A DNA stretch of 64,000 nt from Bradyrhizobium sp. 139. GTDB taxonomy: Bacteria; Pseudomonadota; Alphaproteobacteria; Rhizobiales; Xanthobacteraceae. The number at the start of each line of letters is the position of its first letter. The first letter of the stretch is position 1. This document shows, one piece after another, positions 8,318 through 17,269 of this stretch. The position numbers and the translations under genes are program-made. The stretch lies in contig NZ_JADPKS010000023.1 of the NCBI RefSeq assembly GCF_023074175.1, positions 62,001 to 126,000 on the forward strand. The letters are read 5' to 3'. The notes beneath the pieces were generated by a model. The model searched no databases. It had not been told where the DNA came from and saw nothing but the letters and a program-made list of their open reading frames with translations.

Positions 8318-8653
8318 TCGCGCTCGTTGTCCACATTTCATTATCTCATTATCCTCTTTGAGATCGTCTTGACGACAGCGGCGCCCATCTTCCTAAAGTT
8401 GCTGCCCCATCCTGAATGCTACATGCATTAGCTCAATCTGCGTCTCTGAGCGCGTGTCCTTTATTCGCTCCTTAAAAACAAGTCTCGATGCTGCTGGCCT
8501 CGACCACATGCCCAAGCAGCAGTCGGCCAGTATGCTTTGGGCGAAGCGACAAAGCTTCACATTTGGGCAAGGATTGCCTCACAATTGATATGGCGTTTTC
8601 ATTATCGCGTCGCAATATAGAGGGATCGTCCAGCCCATCATGAGGCCCAAGCG
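8318..8653. other. Stretch without a convincing gene
   Basis: About 335 AT-richer bases between the VanZ-like gene and the broken protease gene. A minus-strand frame (8472-8756) overlaps the latter and shows no family signature. It probably holds the former promoter of the protease gene. Confidence 0.4.
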
Positions 8654-9171
8654 ATGATCCGACATGCTGCACGCATGCTGGCGCTGGTGTATTGCGTTTG
8701 CAGCCAGCCAGCCTACTCCAGTCTCGAAATGCAGCAGGTCGTGCCTCCGCTTTCATTCACGCTGTTCTGCATTAAGTACCCCGAGGATTGTCAGGAACAG
8801 CGGGACCGCCGGACAACGGACTTCCGCTCTCGAGGGCAGCGCTGGCGCGAGCTCAACCAGATCAACTCGAGCGTCAATTCTGTTATCGCGGCCGAGAGTC
8901 TATTGGCAAGCCGGAATGACTATGACTGGCAGATCTTCCCCTCTGACGGAAACTGTGGCGACTACGCCGTAACGAAACGCCATCTGCTGCTTCGATCGGG
9001 CTGGCCGAGTTCGTCTCTCCTTTGGCAGAAGTCGTTGTTCGCGCGACGGGCGAACATCATTTTGTCTTGCTCGTACGAGAAGGACGAGCCATTTTCGTTC
9101 TGGACAATCTGAGCGGAGTGATCATCCAGTCCAATGAAGCCTTGGACAAGTGCGTTTTCCTGCGCACTTAA
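8654..9171 (+). pseudogene. Transglutaminase-like cysteine protease (BTLCP), killed by one frameshift
   Basis: From ATG 8654 the frame encodes a signal peptide, the FTLFCIKYPEDC element and the cysteine motif DGNCGDYAVTKRH. At the TTT run at 9021-9023 the frame is lost and the translation turns to nonsense, stopping at 9112. One base over, the match continues: AEVVVRATGEHHFVLLV, then FVLDNLSG, to a stop at 9169-9171. The intact copy at 39903-40526 shows the same order (CNDYAVTKRH, then EHHLVVVV, then LVLDSLTG). The simplest explanation is loss of one T. The predicted catalytic His and Asp lie after the break, so the encoded product should be inactive. Confidence 0.9.
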
Positions 9172-9447
9172 TCGGATCTGAACCCTCAGCTCTGGACGCG
9201 CGGACTTGGCGAGATCTTAGCTTAGCCGCGTTCTTGCGCTTCGAATTCGATCACGTCGCAAACCTATCGTCTTCCGAGCCTACAGCTACCAATCAGGCAA
9301 CCAGCGCTCTGCGCTTGGTGGGCGAAATGCCGGCGATGCGCCCGGCTCGTTAATAATAGTCAACAATCCGCTTGAAAATGGTCTACTGCGGGTAGCGTCG
9401 GGACAGGCTTTTGGGTAAGAACACGCACCAATTTCTATGAGATTTGC

Positions 9448-10539
9448 ATGACCAAAAAGCGCGCACTAATTACCGGTGTTACGGGCCAGGACGGGGCCTA
9501 CCTGGCCGAGCTGCTTCTTGGAAAGGGCTATGAAGTCCATGGCATCAAGCGGCGGACCTCGCTCTTCAACACCGACCGCATCGACCACCTTTACCTTGAT
9601 CCGCACGAGCCCGATCCGCCGTTCCGCCTGCACTACGGCGATCTGACGGACTCCTCCAGCCTCATCCGGATCGTTGCCCAGGTGCAGCCCGACGAAATTT
9701 ACAATCTGGCTGCCCAGAGCCATGTGGCCGTGTCGTTCGAGGAACCCGAATACACTGCGAATTCCGATGGGCTGGGGACGCTGCGGATTCTCGAAGCCAT
9801 GCGCATCGTGGGGCTCGAGAAGACGGCGCGCTTCTACCAAGCGTCGACTTCCGAATTATATGGCCTGGTTCAGGAAATTCCGCAGAAGGAGACGACTCCT
9901 TTTTACCCGCGCTCCCCTTATGCGGTCGCCAAGCTCTACGCCTACTGGATCACGGTGAACTATCGTGAAGCCTACGGCATGTATGCCTGCAACGGCATTC
10001 TGTTCAATCACGAGTCTCCGGTGCGCGGCGAGACCTTTGTCACCCGCAAAATTACTCGCGCCATGGCGCGGATCCATTTGGGACTGCAGGAACGCCTTTA
10101 CTTGGGCAATCTGGATGCACTGCGCGATTGGGGCCACGCCCGCGACTATGTCGAGATGCAATGGCTGATGCTGCAGCAGGAGACGCCGGACGATTTCGTC
10201 ATCGCCACCGGCGTGCAGCACTCGGTGAGAGAATTCGTCGATGTGGCGGCCAGCGAAGTTGGAATGCGTATCCGCTGGGAAGGCACGGGAGTGGACGAAA
10301 AGGGATACGATGCAAAGACTGGAAAGTGCATTGTCTCTGTGGATCCCCGGTATTTCCGACCGACCGAAGTCGCCACCCTTCTAGGTGACCCTACCAAGGC
10401 GAAAGAGAAGCTCGGCTGGGAACCCAAAACTTCATTCGAGAGCCTGGTTCGCGAGATGATGAAGGAAGATGTTGAATCGGCGAAGCGGGACGAGCTGATC
10501 AAGCAGCACGGCTTCCGCTACTTCGCGCGACACGAATAG
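9448..10539 (+). CDS. gmd: GDP-mannose 4,6-dehydratase, 363 aa
   Basis: Converts GDP-D-mannose to GDP-4-keto-6-deoxy-mannose, the first step to GDP-L-fucose and GDP-D-rhamnose. It is a short-chain dehydrogenase/reductase. The NADP-binding motif GVTGQDG is at residues 10-16, the STSELYG catalytic loop at 133-139, and the YxxxK pair at Tyr158/Lys162. [11 protein letters not shown] and [16 protein letters not shown] are typical of the family, as is the length. The next enzyme, fcl, is at 15542-16516 on the opposite strand. Between them now lie a methyltransferase, an acyltransferase and a glycosyltransferase. The product is cytosolic and feeds the polysaccharide repeat unit. Confidence 0.97.
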   Translation: MTKKRALITGVTGQDGAYLAELLLGKGYEVHGIKRRTSLFNTDRIDHLYLDPHEPDPPFRLHYGDLTDSSSLIRIVAQVQPDEIYNLAAQSHVAVSFEEPEYTANSDGLGTLRILEAMRIVGLEKTARFYQASTSELYGLVQEIPQKETTPFYPRSPYAVAKLYAYWITVNYREAYGMYACNGILFNHESPVRGETFVTRKITRAMARIHLGLQERLYLGNLDALRDWGHARDYVEMQWLMLQQETPDDFVIATGVQHSVREFVDVAASEVGMRIRWEGTGVDEKGYDAKTGKCIVSVDPRYFRPTEVATLLGDPTKAKEKLGWEPKTSFESLVREMMKEDVESAKRDELIKQHGFRYFARHE

Positions 10540-10592
10540 CCTGTCGGCAGGTCGTCATCGCGATTAATAAGGATTAATGGATTAATAAGGAA

Positions 10593-10615
10593 GTAAGCGC
10601 TCTCGCGGCGCTTAC
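10593..10615. terminator. Hairpin between convergent genes
   Basis: A perfect 8-base stem (GTAAGCGC/GCGCTTAC) with a 7-base loop lies 54 bases after the gmd stop. Just upstream, ATTAATAAGG occurs twice (10563-10572 and 10581-10590). No long T run follows on either strand, so it may be a weak bidirectional terminator or a structural repeat. Confidence 0.4.
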
Positions 10616-10657
10616 CTCTGCTCTTGCCAAGCGAAGTCACCGCGGTGTCATCCCTCT

Positions 10658-10690
10658 TCAGGGCAAGCGAACCGCATTTTCCACCGGCAG
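10658..10690 (-). pseudogene. Relic of the 3' end of a WcaI-type glycosyltransferase gene
   Basis: On the minus strand these bases read LPVENAVRLP followed by TGA. The intact glycosyltransferase at 14175-15482 ends LPVEDAVRAP followed by TGA. DNA similarity extends further downstream of the stop (toward about 10605 here, and toward about 14100 there). No upstream coding part remains before the methyltransferase stop at 10710. This is therefore the amputated end of a wcaI-like gene that once lay directly opposite gmd. Confidence 0.65.
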
Positions 10691-10709
10691 TGGGGAACGA
10701 GGCGTTAGA

Positions 10710-11468
10710 CTAGAGACCGGACCGACGTCTCGCTGCTCTCGCCAAGATCCCAAGGTTTCCGAGCAGATGCCTTGCCGCTATCGCCGCACTCTTGCCTTCG
10801 GTGACTTCCTGGAGCTTGTACTCAAAGTAGTCGGGCAAGACGCGATCCAGATCGAAGGGGCTGGTTAGAGGGGAAAAACCTTCGGGACAACAATCGCCGC
10901 GACAAAACACGAGAAGGTTCTGTCGATACCAGGGCCGAATTCGGCTGTCGTCATATATCTGCGGTCGGACGCAATCGAAGGCGCTGTAACCATGGCCGCT
11001 GAACCGTTCTGCCCAGTAGGATGGCCACTGCTCGTTCAGGTGGTTTCTACCGCCTTGACCCTTGACGGCAGCAGAGAACAGTACGATTGGCGCAGCGTCT
11101 ACGAGCGCGGAGACGAAATCATTTGCGCTACTCTCGGGCAAATGCTCGGCGACCTCTAACGAACACGCCAAATCGAATTTGCGGCCGATATCGGTGATGG
11201 ATCGAAGGTCCATGGATTTGAAGCTTTCCGACGGAATTCTGAGCTGATCGCGAGGCACATAGTCGCCGTCAATTCCGAGATAATCGCTCACACCGTTCCT
11301 AGCGAATTCGTCCAGCCAAGCGCCGACACCGCAGCCGACGTCGACGACCGAATTCACTTTGAAAAGTCGAAGCACCAGCGGGACGATCACTGACGCAGAT
11401 TCGAAAGACCCGACTGACTGCTCCTTGAAGAACTGCGCACCGTAATGCTCAGCGACAGAATTCTCCAT
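10710..11468 (-). CDS. SAM-dependent methyltransferase, 252 aa
   Basis: A class I methyltransferase: motif I VVDVGCGVGAWLDEF near residue 45, the acidic end of strand 2 (LGIDGDYV), and a later DLACSLEVAEHLPES motif. ATG 11468 (MENSVAEHYG) was chosen because GGAGGTG lies at correct spacing; the upstream part of the open frame is only a translated tandem repeat. The EVAEHL-type subclass often methylates sugars or surface glycans, which fits its place between gmd and an O-acyltransferase gene. The exact acceptor cannot be read from sequence. It lies within the segment apparently inserted between gmd and wcaI. Confidence 0.8.
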   Translation of the reverse strand: MENSVAEHYGAQFFKEQSVGSFESASVIVPLVLRLFKVNSVVDVGCGVGAWLDEFARNGVSDYLGIDGDYVPRDQLRIPSESFKSMDLRSITDIGRKFDLACSLEVAEHLPESSANDFVSALVDAAPIVLFSAAVKGQGGRNHLNEQWPSYWAERFSGHGYSAFDCVRPQIYDDSRIRPWYRQNLLVFCRGDCCPEGFSPLTSPFDLDRVLPDYFEYKLQEVTEGKSAAIAARHLLGNLGILARAARRRSGL

Positions 11469-11516
11469 ATCGACACCTCCGGACAACCAGCTATCGACAC
11501 CTCCAGACAACCAAGG
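11469..11516. repeat. 24-base imperfect tandem repeat carrying a ribosome binding site
   Basis: Units 11469-11492 and 11493-11516 differ at only a few positions. Each contains the GGAGGTGTCGAT-type ribosome binding site of the methyltransferase (the distal copy reads TGGAGGTG). The duplication places two binding sites in series before the ATG at 11468. In the extended frame it would encode WLSGGVD twice. Confidence 0.8.
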
Positions 11517-12080
11517 CTGCGCCATGCCGGCGCAAAACGTCAAGCCCGTCACTCATTGGAGTTGGCAGCAAAGATTTGACCTGTGCGGTCAAGTTCCGCG
11601 CCGCCACATTTGTGACACGCGACCTCGGGCTCGCGGAGGCGCTCCAATAACGCGCGTTCTATCGCGACTATACGTTCTCGTGCTTTCGGCACGGGCCTTT
11701 TTCAATAGACCTCTCACCGACTTTGAAGCGCCTGGGCCGTATTGCGTAGTTCATTGAGCGCGTCGCCGCGTTGCCGTCACGCGAGGACCGGTTTGCGAAG
11801 CGTGCGTCTGGTGGCGCCTATTTCAACATCTTGTTCGAACGCGTCTAAGGCTGAAGTCACCCAATGACGCGAACCTGTCGGCTTTGGTCCGAAAGCGGAT
11901 CTGGTCTGCTGATTACTCTCGGCTCCTGGTGGGCCGCGCCCGTTCTCCCTCGCGTACCCGGCGACAGTCGCCTTTGCCTCGGCGCCGCCCTACGAACAAC
12001 CGAAAACGGCCAAACTCCCCGAACGAAATGCGCAGTACTGAATCTTCCCGCGTTTTGATGCAACGTGTGCAGAAATAGAT
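11517..12080. other. Long intergenic region between divergent genes
   Basis: About 560 bases between the leftward methyltransferase and the rightward acyltransferase. Frames of 60-77 codons exist but have no signatures. A small hairpin (CGTGC-TTTCG-GCACG) followed by GGCCTTTTTC lies near 11678-11703 and could be a remnant terminator. Promoters for both genes presumably lie here. Confidence 0.4.
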
Positions 12081-14045
12081 ATGCAACCCGTATTGCGAGC
12101 GGCGACCCATTTCAGAGCTGATGTCGAGGGGCTAAGGGCGATCGCAGTTCTATCCGTCGTTGCCTTTCACTACGGAGTTCCAGGCTTAACCGGCGGATTT
12201 GTCGGCGTAGACGTTTTCTTCGCCATATCCGGTTTCCTGATCACGCAACTTCTGCTTCGGGAGATAGCCGCAACCGGACAGCTCGATTTTCTTGGCTTCT
12301 ATGGTCGCAGGGCTAAGAGACTCTTGCCCGCCGCCCTCGCCGTCACGCTGGCAACCTTGATCATCGGATACTTCGTGCTGGCGCCCTTTGAACAGAAGGA
12401 GATAGCCAAGTCGGGCACAGCTTCTGCGCTGTATGCCGCCAATTTTTGGCTCCTCCACCAGTCCATGAACTATTTCGCCCCCGAAAGTTCGCTCAATCCC
12501 TTCCTTCACACGTGGTCACTTTCAGTCGAGGAACAATTTTACTTAGTCTGGCCCGTGTTTCTCCTCATTGTCGGTCGGTTCAGCCAAAAGGTCCTCCTGC
12601 TAGCTTTACTGATCGTAGTGTTTGGATCGTTCGCTGGCTGCATCCACCTGACTTACGGCAAGCAAGCTTGGGCGTTCTATCTCGCGCCCCCTCGAGCATG
12701 GGAGTTTGGAGCAGGAGCTTTGATCGCAACAAGACCCTTCGAGCAGTGGGCAAAGCAGCCTGGCGCGAGCTCAATGGTTGGATGGTTGTCATTTGCGATT
12801 CTCATCCTGTCGTTCTTTGCTATCGACGGCTTCATGGCGTTCCCGGGAGTAGTTGCCGTTGTTCCAGTGATAGCTACAGCACTGCTGCTGCTCACGGGGG
12901 ACAATCCTGCTGGACCGTCGGCTTTGCTCAGGACGCAGCCGTTTCAGTTCTTCGGTGCCCGGTCCTACGCCATTTACCTCTGGCATTGGCCGATTGCAGT
13001 TCTCGGTACGGTGGTTGTCGGCAGCACGGCACTCGCTAATTGCCTTTTCTTTGTCATGACAGTCGTTCTCTCCTCGCTCAGCCTCGCCTGGCTCGAATAC
13101 CCGATCAGAGCTAGTCACTGGCTGGCACAACGATCTGTCCGATCAATTGTCATGGGTGGCGCACTTACGCTAACCGCCACGGTTGCCGGCGTCCTCTCGT
13201 TCGCGATTGCGCAATACGTCACGAATGGCGCGCAGGCGAAGATAGTCGCCGCGACTTCGAGATATTCACTTTCGAGCGAGAGTGGTTGCCTGGCCGGGTT
13301 CACGACAAAAAGTCCTATCCGCTGCGTGTTCGGCCCATCGAGCTATACAAAGACAATTGTGCTGTTGGGAGATTCTCACGCCGATCAATGGACGACCGCG
13401 CTTGCGACTATTGCTGAACAGAGAGGATGGCGGCTTATCACTTACCTAAAGGCCTCCTGTCCTGTCGCCGACATCCCGGTTTCCAAAGTCTACAGTTTGC
13501 GACTTCGGCGGCTTTCGCCCCAGTGCGCAAGCTGGCGCGAGCAGGCAATCGCTATGATAAAAACTCAAGATGGCCCTGACGCAATATTGTTGGCGCAGTT
13601 TTCGAGCGGAAACGTCAAGGGACCATTTACCAATCTTGGCCCTCACGCGGTGAGCATTGAGACGTGGGAGCGTGGATTATCTGGAGCCCTCAAGAAGCTC
13701 GAGCCGGCCAAGGCCAAGCTCATTGTGATCCGCGACAATCCCACTCCTTACCACCCGGTCGGAAATTGTCTCGCTCGGGCGGAATGGCGCGGTCTACCAT
13801 TCAGCACGTGCAGCCGTACTCTTTCGCTCACTACAAGCAACGAAGTGTTCGAAGCAGAGCAACGTGCCGTCTCGTCCATCAACAACGCGCGCATGATCGA
13901 CCTAACATCGTCGATTTGCACAGACTTGATATGTCCGGCTATTCGTGACGGCGTCGTTGTCTATAGAGACGCAAACCATCTCACAGTCGATTTCACGCTA
14001 GTCCTTATGGATCGTCTCGCTGCAGAACTAAAAGCTGCCCTCTGA
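12081..14045 (+). CDS. OafA-type O-acyltransferase with C-terminal SGNH domain, 654 aa
   Basis: The N-terminal half is an acyltransferase-3 membrane domain of about ten spans. It opens with FRADVEGLRAIAVLSVVAFH and GFVGVDVFFAISGFLI, and has the HTWSLSVEEQFYLVWP motif. The C-terminal third is an SGNH domain (LLGDSHADQW near residue 430; DANHLT near 635, the Asp-x-x-His block). This two-domain form takes an acyl group, usually acetyl, from the cytosolic side and places it on a sugar on the periplasmic side. It probably O-acetylates the polysaccharide repeat. The gene is monocistronic and sits between a methyltransferase and a convergent glycosyltransferase. Confidence 0.92.
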   Translation: MQPVLRAATHFRADVEGLRAIAVLSVVAFHYGVPGLTGGFVGVDVFFAISGFLITQLLLREIAATGQLDFLGFYGRRAKRLLPAALAVTLATLIIGYFVLAPFEQKEIAKSGTASALYAANFWLLHQSMNYFAPESSLNPFLHTWSLSVEEQFYLVWPVFLLIVGRFSQKVLLLALLIVVFGSFAGCIHLTYGKQAWAFYLAPPRAWEFGAGALIATRPFEQWAKQPGASSMVGWLSFAILILSFFAIDGFMAFPGVVAVVPVIATALLLLTGDNPAGPSALLRTQPFQFFGARSYAIYLWHWPIAVLGTVVVGSTALANCLFFVMTVVLSSLSLAWLEYPIRASHWLAQRSVRSIVMGGALTLTATVAGVLSFAIAQYVTNGAQAKIVAATSRYSLSSESGCLAGFTTKSPIRCVFGPSSYTKTIVLLGDSHADQWTTALATIAEQRGWRLITYLKASCPVADIPVSKVYSLRLRRLSPQCASWREQAIAMIKTQDGPDAILLAQFSSGNVKGPFTNLGPHAVSIETWERGLSGALKKLEPAKAKLIVIRDNPTPYHPVGNCLARAEWRGLPFSTCSRTLSLTTSNEVFEAEQRAVSSINNARMIDLTSSICTDLICPAIRDGVVVYRDANHLTVDFTLVLMDRLAAELKAAL

Positions 14046-14062
14046 GGAAGATCGTATCGGTC

Positions 14063-14111
14063 AAGCACCGCAGCGAGCGAGACTCGGGTGTGAGGGCTCA
14101 TCGCGGTGCTT
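14063..14111. terminator. Possible terminator hairpin between convergent genes
   Basis: Nine-base arms AAGCACCGC and GCGGTGCTT are separated by 31 bases, 17 bases after the acyltransferase stop. The loop is long and no T run follows, so the call is weak. The right arm continues into a region resembling 10605-10657 beside gmd. Confidence 0.3.
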
Positions 14112-14174
14112 ACTTCCGGTTAATCTCTCGGTTGGCAAAGCTAGCCGCGGCGCAGCTGGTCGAGACCAGGCACC

Positions 14175-15482
14175 TCAGGGCGCACGAACCGCATCCTCCA
14201 CCGGCAGCGCAACGTTGTCGTTAGCGCCTGCCGAGCCGCTTTCCTCGTTCTCAGTTGAGTTGGACTCGCCAGCCATGACTTCCGCCCACCGCCGAACGAT
14301 GGTCCGCCGATCCCATCGATCCAGCGCGCGCTTTCGTCCTTCATCGCCGTAATGCTGGCGAAGCGCGGGCGCCTCACTGAGCTGGCATATTGCAACTTCC
14401 AGAGCGGACGAATCTCCGGGCGGGATTACGATGCCTGCGCCGGTCACTTCCGCCGCCAGCCCTGTGCCCTCTTCGGCCATCGCAATGACCGGCCGAGCGG
14501 ACGCGAAGATCGCGCCAAGTTTCGAGGGCAACACCAGATCGGCGGCCTCCGCCTTCTGCGGAATGAGATGAAAATCGGCCGTCGCCATCAATTCATTGAA
14601 GCTCTCGTTGGGCTGGAGTCCGAGAAAATGGATGTTGGAATGTCCGGCGGCCATTTGCTCGAGCTTCAGCTTATGAGGTCCCTCGCCTGCCAGAATGAAG
14701 TGAATATGCGGATGGCCTTGCTCTAATCCGATCGCGGCCTCGATCACCAGATTAAGGGCCTGCTTGTTCGACATCGTTCCGGAGTAGAGCGCAACGATAT
14801 CGCCCTCGCCAAGCTTCAGCTTCCGGCGATATTTCGTCATTCGCGAATCTGGGCAGATCGCGCTGGTATCAATCCAGTTTCTGACCTCAAGCGCTTTGTT
14901 TGGAGCCAGCCCTTTGATTACTAGGCGCAGCAGCATCGCCTCAGAAATGGTTGAAACGTGATCGAACGACTTAAGGATCGCCGCTTCCGCTCTCAGCATC
15001 CACTTGCGCAGCGAATAGTTACGCAGCAGACCAAGGTCAAAGGCCGCGTCGACCTCGAAGTCCTGGACGTGAAGCCATGATTTGGCGCCGACGCGACGAG
15101 CGACCAGTGAGACAAAAGCAGCCGACATCAGAGACGGCGCGACGGCGACCATGACATCGGGTCGCCAAGAGAGCGCGTCGATAAGGACCGGCACCGCGCT
15201 CGACAGCGCGAACGACGCATGATGGATGAGCCGCTTTGCTCCCGATGGATGTCCGGGCACATAGATTGGCGTACGCGTTACCCGAACGCCATCGATATGC
15301 CGCGATCTGAAGTAAGAATTGCTGAACCCCGGAGGAGTCTTCCAGGCGGGATAATAAGGCGGAGCCGTGATCACTCTGACTTCATGGCCTCCGGCGGAAA
15401 GGCTTTCGCAGAGCTCAGTGTTGTATTTCGCCACTCCGATCAGGTCGGGGGCGTAGTTGATACCAACCAAGAGAACACGCAT
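14175..15482 (-). CDS. wcaI: WcaI-type glycosyltransferase, 435 aa
   Basis: A GT-B fold family 4 glycosyltransferase closest in pattern to colanic-acid WcaI. It starts MRVLLVGINYAPDLIGVAKY, then PPYYPAWK, and has a C-terminal donor-binding half (YSGTMSNKQALNLVIEA; LAGEGPHKLKLE; PSKLGAIFASARPVIA). ATG 15482 has a GGA nine bases upstream; a TTG at 15491 is less likely. WcaI-like enzymes commonly add fucose, so it may use the GDP-L-fucose made by gmd and fcl, but donor specificity is inferred. It lies 59 bases downstream of fcl on the same strand, so both are probably one transcript. Confidence 0.85.
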   Translation of the reverse strand: MRVLLVGINYAPDLIGVAKYNTELCESLSAGGHEVRVITAPPYYPAWKTPPGFSNSYFRSRHIDGVRVTRTPIYVPGHPSGAKRLIHHASFALSSAVPVLIDALSWRPDVMVAVAPSLMSAAFVSLVARRVGAKSWLHVQDFEVDAAFDLGLLRNYSLRKWMLRAEAAILKSFDHVSTISEAMLLRLVIKGLAPNKALEVRNWIDTSAICPDSRMTKYRRKLKLGEGDIVALYSGTMSNKQALNLVIEAAIGLEQGHPHIHFILAGEGPHKLKLEQMAAGHSNIHFLGLQPNESFNELMATADFHLIPQKAEAADLVLPSKLGAIFASARPVIAMAEEGTGLAAEVTGAGIVIPPGDSSALEVAICQLSEAPALRQHYGDEGRKRALDRWDRRTIVRRWAEVMAGESNSTENEESGSAGANDNVALPVEDAVRAP

Positions 15483-15541
15483 AAAGCGCAATCCAATTTA
15501 AAGTTTTGGGTTTGAAAATTGTTGTAGTCCAAACGATTTGC

Positions 15542-16516
15542 TCAGCTGGATGCGTTCACCTCCAGATGACGGCCATGTCCCTTTAGAAAATCGGCGTAAG
15601 CGGCAGCAAGACCTGGCCGCAGAGCGATGTTCGGTCGCCAACCAAGCCCTCGAATCCTAGAACTATCGAGCAGCTTTCGTGGCGTACCATCGGGCTTGGA
15701 CGTATCGAAGACGAGCTTGCCCTTGTAACCCACGACATCTGCGACCGTTGTCGCGAAATCAGCGATCGACAATTCATCGCCGCTGCCGACATTGATGGGC
15801 ATGTCGCTGGAATACTGTTTCAGCAGGAAGACGCAGGCGTCGGCGAAATCATCAACGTTCAGAAATTCGCGGCGCGGCGTCCCGGTACCCCATACCGTCA
15901 CCGTTGGCACGTTCGCCAACTTTGCTTCGTGAAAGCGCCGGATTAGCGCCGCCGGCACATGGCTATGATCCGGATGGTAGTTGTCGCCAGGACCGTAGAG
16001 ATTGGTAGGCATCGCCGAGATGAAGTCATCCCCGTGTTGGCGACGATGGGCCTGACACATCTTCAAGCCCGCGATCTTCGCAATCGCATACCACTCGTTC
16101 GTGGGCTCCAACGGCCCGGTGAGCAATTCATCTTCGCTGATCGGTTGCTTGGCATGCTTCGGATAGATGCAGGACGAGCCCAAAAACAGCAGGCGCCGCA
16201 CGCCGACCGCATGGCTTGCACGAATGACGTTCAGCTCAATCGCGAGATTGTCGCAAAGAAAATCGACCGGAAAGTTGTTGTTGGCGGCGATACCGCCGAC
16301 CTTTGCGGCCGCATGAACCACGATCTCGGGATGGTTGGCCTCAAGCCAGCGCAGCGTGAGCTCCTCCTTTGTCAGGTCGAGTTCGCGACGATCGGCCGTA
16401 AGAATTGTGCAATTCTCGGAAGCGAGGCGCCGCACGACGGCCGAGCCGACCATGCCGCGATGGCCGGCCACAAAGACCCGCTTACCGAAAATATTGTAGG
16501 TTGATGCCCCTGTCAT
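15542..16516 (-). CDS. fcl: GDP-L-fucose synthase, 324 aa
   Basis: The epimerase/reductase that turns GDP-4-keto-6-deoxy-mannose into GDP-L-fucose with NADPH. Visible features are the GHRGMVGS nucleotide motif (residues 18-25), GSSCIYPK (113-120) with the catalytic Ser and Cys, and Tyr143/Lys147 in EWYAIAK. NLYGPGDNYHPDHSHV is also diagnostic. Length is normal. It is the first gene of a leftward pair with the WcaI-type glycosyltransferase and uses the product of gmd at 9448. The promoter should lie in 16517-16720. Confidence 0.97.
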   Translation of the reverse strand: MTGASTYNIFGKRVFVAGHRGMVGSAVVRRLASENCTILTADRRELDLTKEELTLRWLEANHPEIVVHAAAKVGGIAANNNFPVDFLCDNLAIELNVIRASHAVGVRRLLFLGSSCIYPKHAKQPISEDELLTGPLEPTNEWYAIAKIAGLKMCQAHRRQHGDDFISAMPTNLYGPGDNYHPDHSHVPAALIRRFHEAKLANVPTVTVWGTGTPRREFLNVDDFADACVFLLKQYSSDMPINVGSGDELSIADFATTVADVVGYKGKLVFDTSKPDGTPRKLLDSSRIRGLGWRPNIALRPGLAAAYADFLKGHGRHLEVNASS

Positions 16517-16724
16517 ATGACTACTCGGGCCTTCTCTCTACGGAAAAATCCACTGCACCAGCCCCTTTTTCCAATCCGCACACACCAACGGTGCAGCGCA
16601 ACATACAAGCTTTGTTAACACAATCTTTACCGGGCAGCAGCCCAAGTTGACGTCAGATCGCTTTTTTGGTGAACAGCCCCTGGTTGCGCAATCCGGCAGC
16701 AGACCATTGGCACAAAAATAGACA

Positions 16725-16753
16725 AAGCAGTCGTGCGGATCGCACGACTGCTT
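16725..16753 (-). terminator. Rho-independent terminator
   Basis: A perfect 13-base stem (AAGCAGTCGTGCG and its complement) with a 3-base loop. Read on the minus strand it is followed by TTTGTCTATTTTT. It lies 34 bases downstream of the small exported protein gene at 16787-17059, which it should terminate, separating that gene from fcl. Confidence 0.85.
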
Positions 16754-16786
16754 ATTTCATCCAGATTGGCTATTCGGTGAGGCTGA

Positions 16787-17059
16787 TCAGTAAGCGCGAC
16801 GCAGGATGGGGCCTTCCGGCGCACAGACGCGATCCATGTACCAGCCGTACGGAGTCTCAACACGCACGAGCGGGCAGTGGCGCTGCGGCACATAACGATA
16901 TGGGTAGGGCTGGGCCCAGAACGTTACCGGCGTCGCCTGGCTCTCTCCTGTCAGGAGGGCCGCGCTTGCAGGCATTTGCATGCCGGCACTTGCGCCGCTC
17001 GCTGCACACAGGGAAGTGGCCAACGCCAGAAGACCTACCCGCGCAAACATCTTGAACAT
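16787..17059 (-). CDS. Small exported protein, 90 aa
   Basis: ATG 17059 (MFKMFARVG) has an excellent AAAGGAG upstream. Residues 1-26 form a signal peptide ending ASGASAG. The mature part is about 65 residues, rich in Tyr, Pro and Arg (QPYPYRYVPQRHCPLVRVET), with two Cys that could pair after export. Such short Tyr/Pro-rich periplasmic proteins are common in Bradyrhizobium, and I know no function for them. It has its own terminator at 16725-16753, so it appears to be a single-gene transcript. Confidence 0.75.
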   Translation of the reverse strand: MFKMFARVGLLALATSLCAASGASAGMQMPASAALLTGESQATPVTFWAQPYPYRYVPQRHCPLVRVETPYGWYMDRVCAPEGPILRRAY

Positions 17060-17269
17060 TTGTAAGCTCCTTTGCCCCAACGAACTCATCAGCGAAGCCA
17101 CTCAGCCCTGCGAGAACTGCTTCGGAAGTACTGTGATTCGTCAATCACCCCAGAAATCGCGGTGAAATAGCCGAAACAGACTACCAAGGGCCAAGGGTGG
17201 AACGCAACCGATCCGACGCACCGAATTTAGGCTCGGAGCGATATGGCGCAGAACTGTGGCTTCTTGGCC

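Noticed and set aside
11678..11703. Short hairpin followed by CTTTTTC as a full terminator
   Set aside because: Stem of only about five bases and no gene ending nearby; kept only as a note on the intergenic region.
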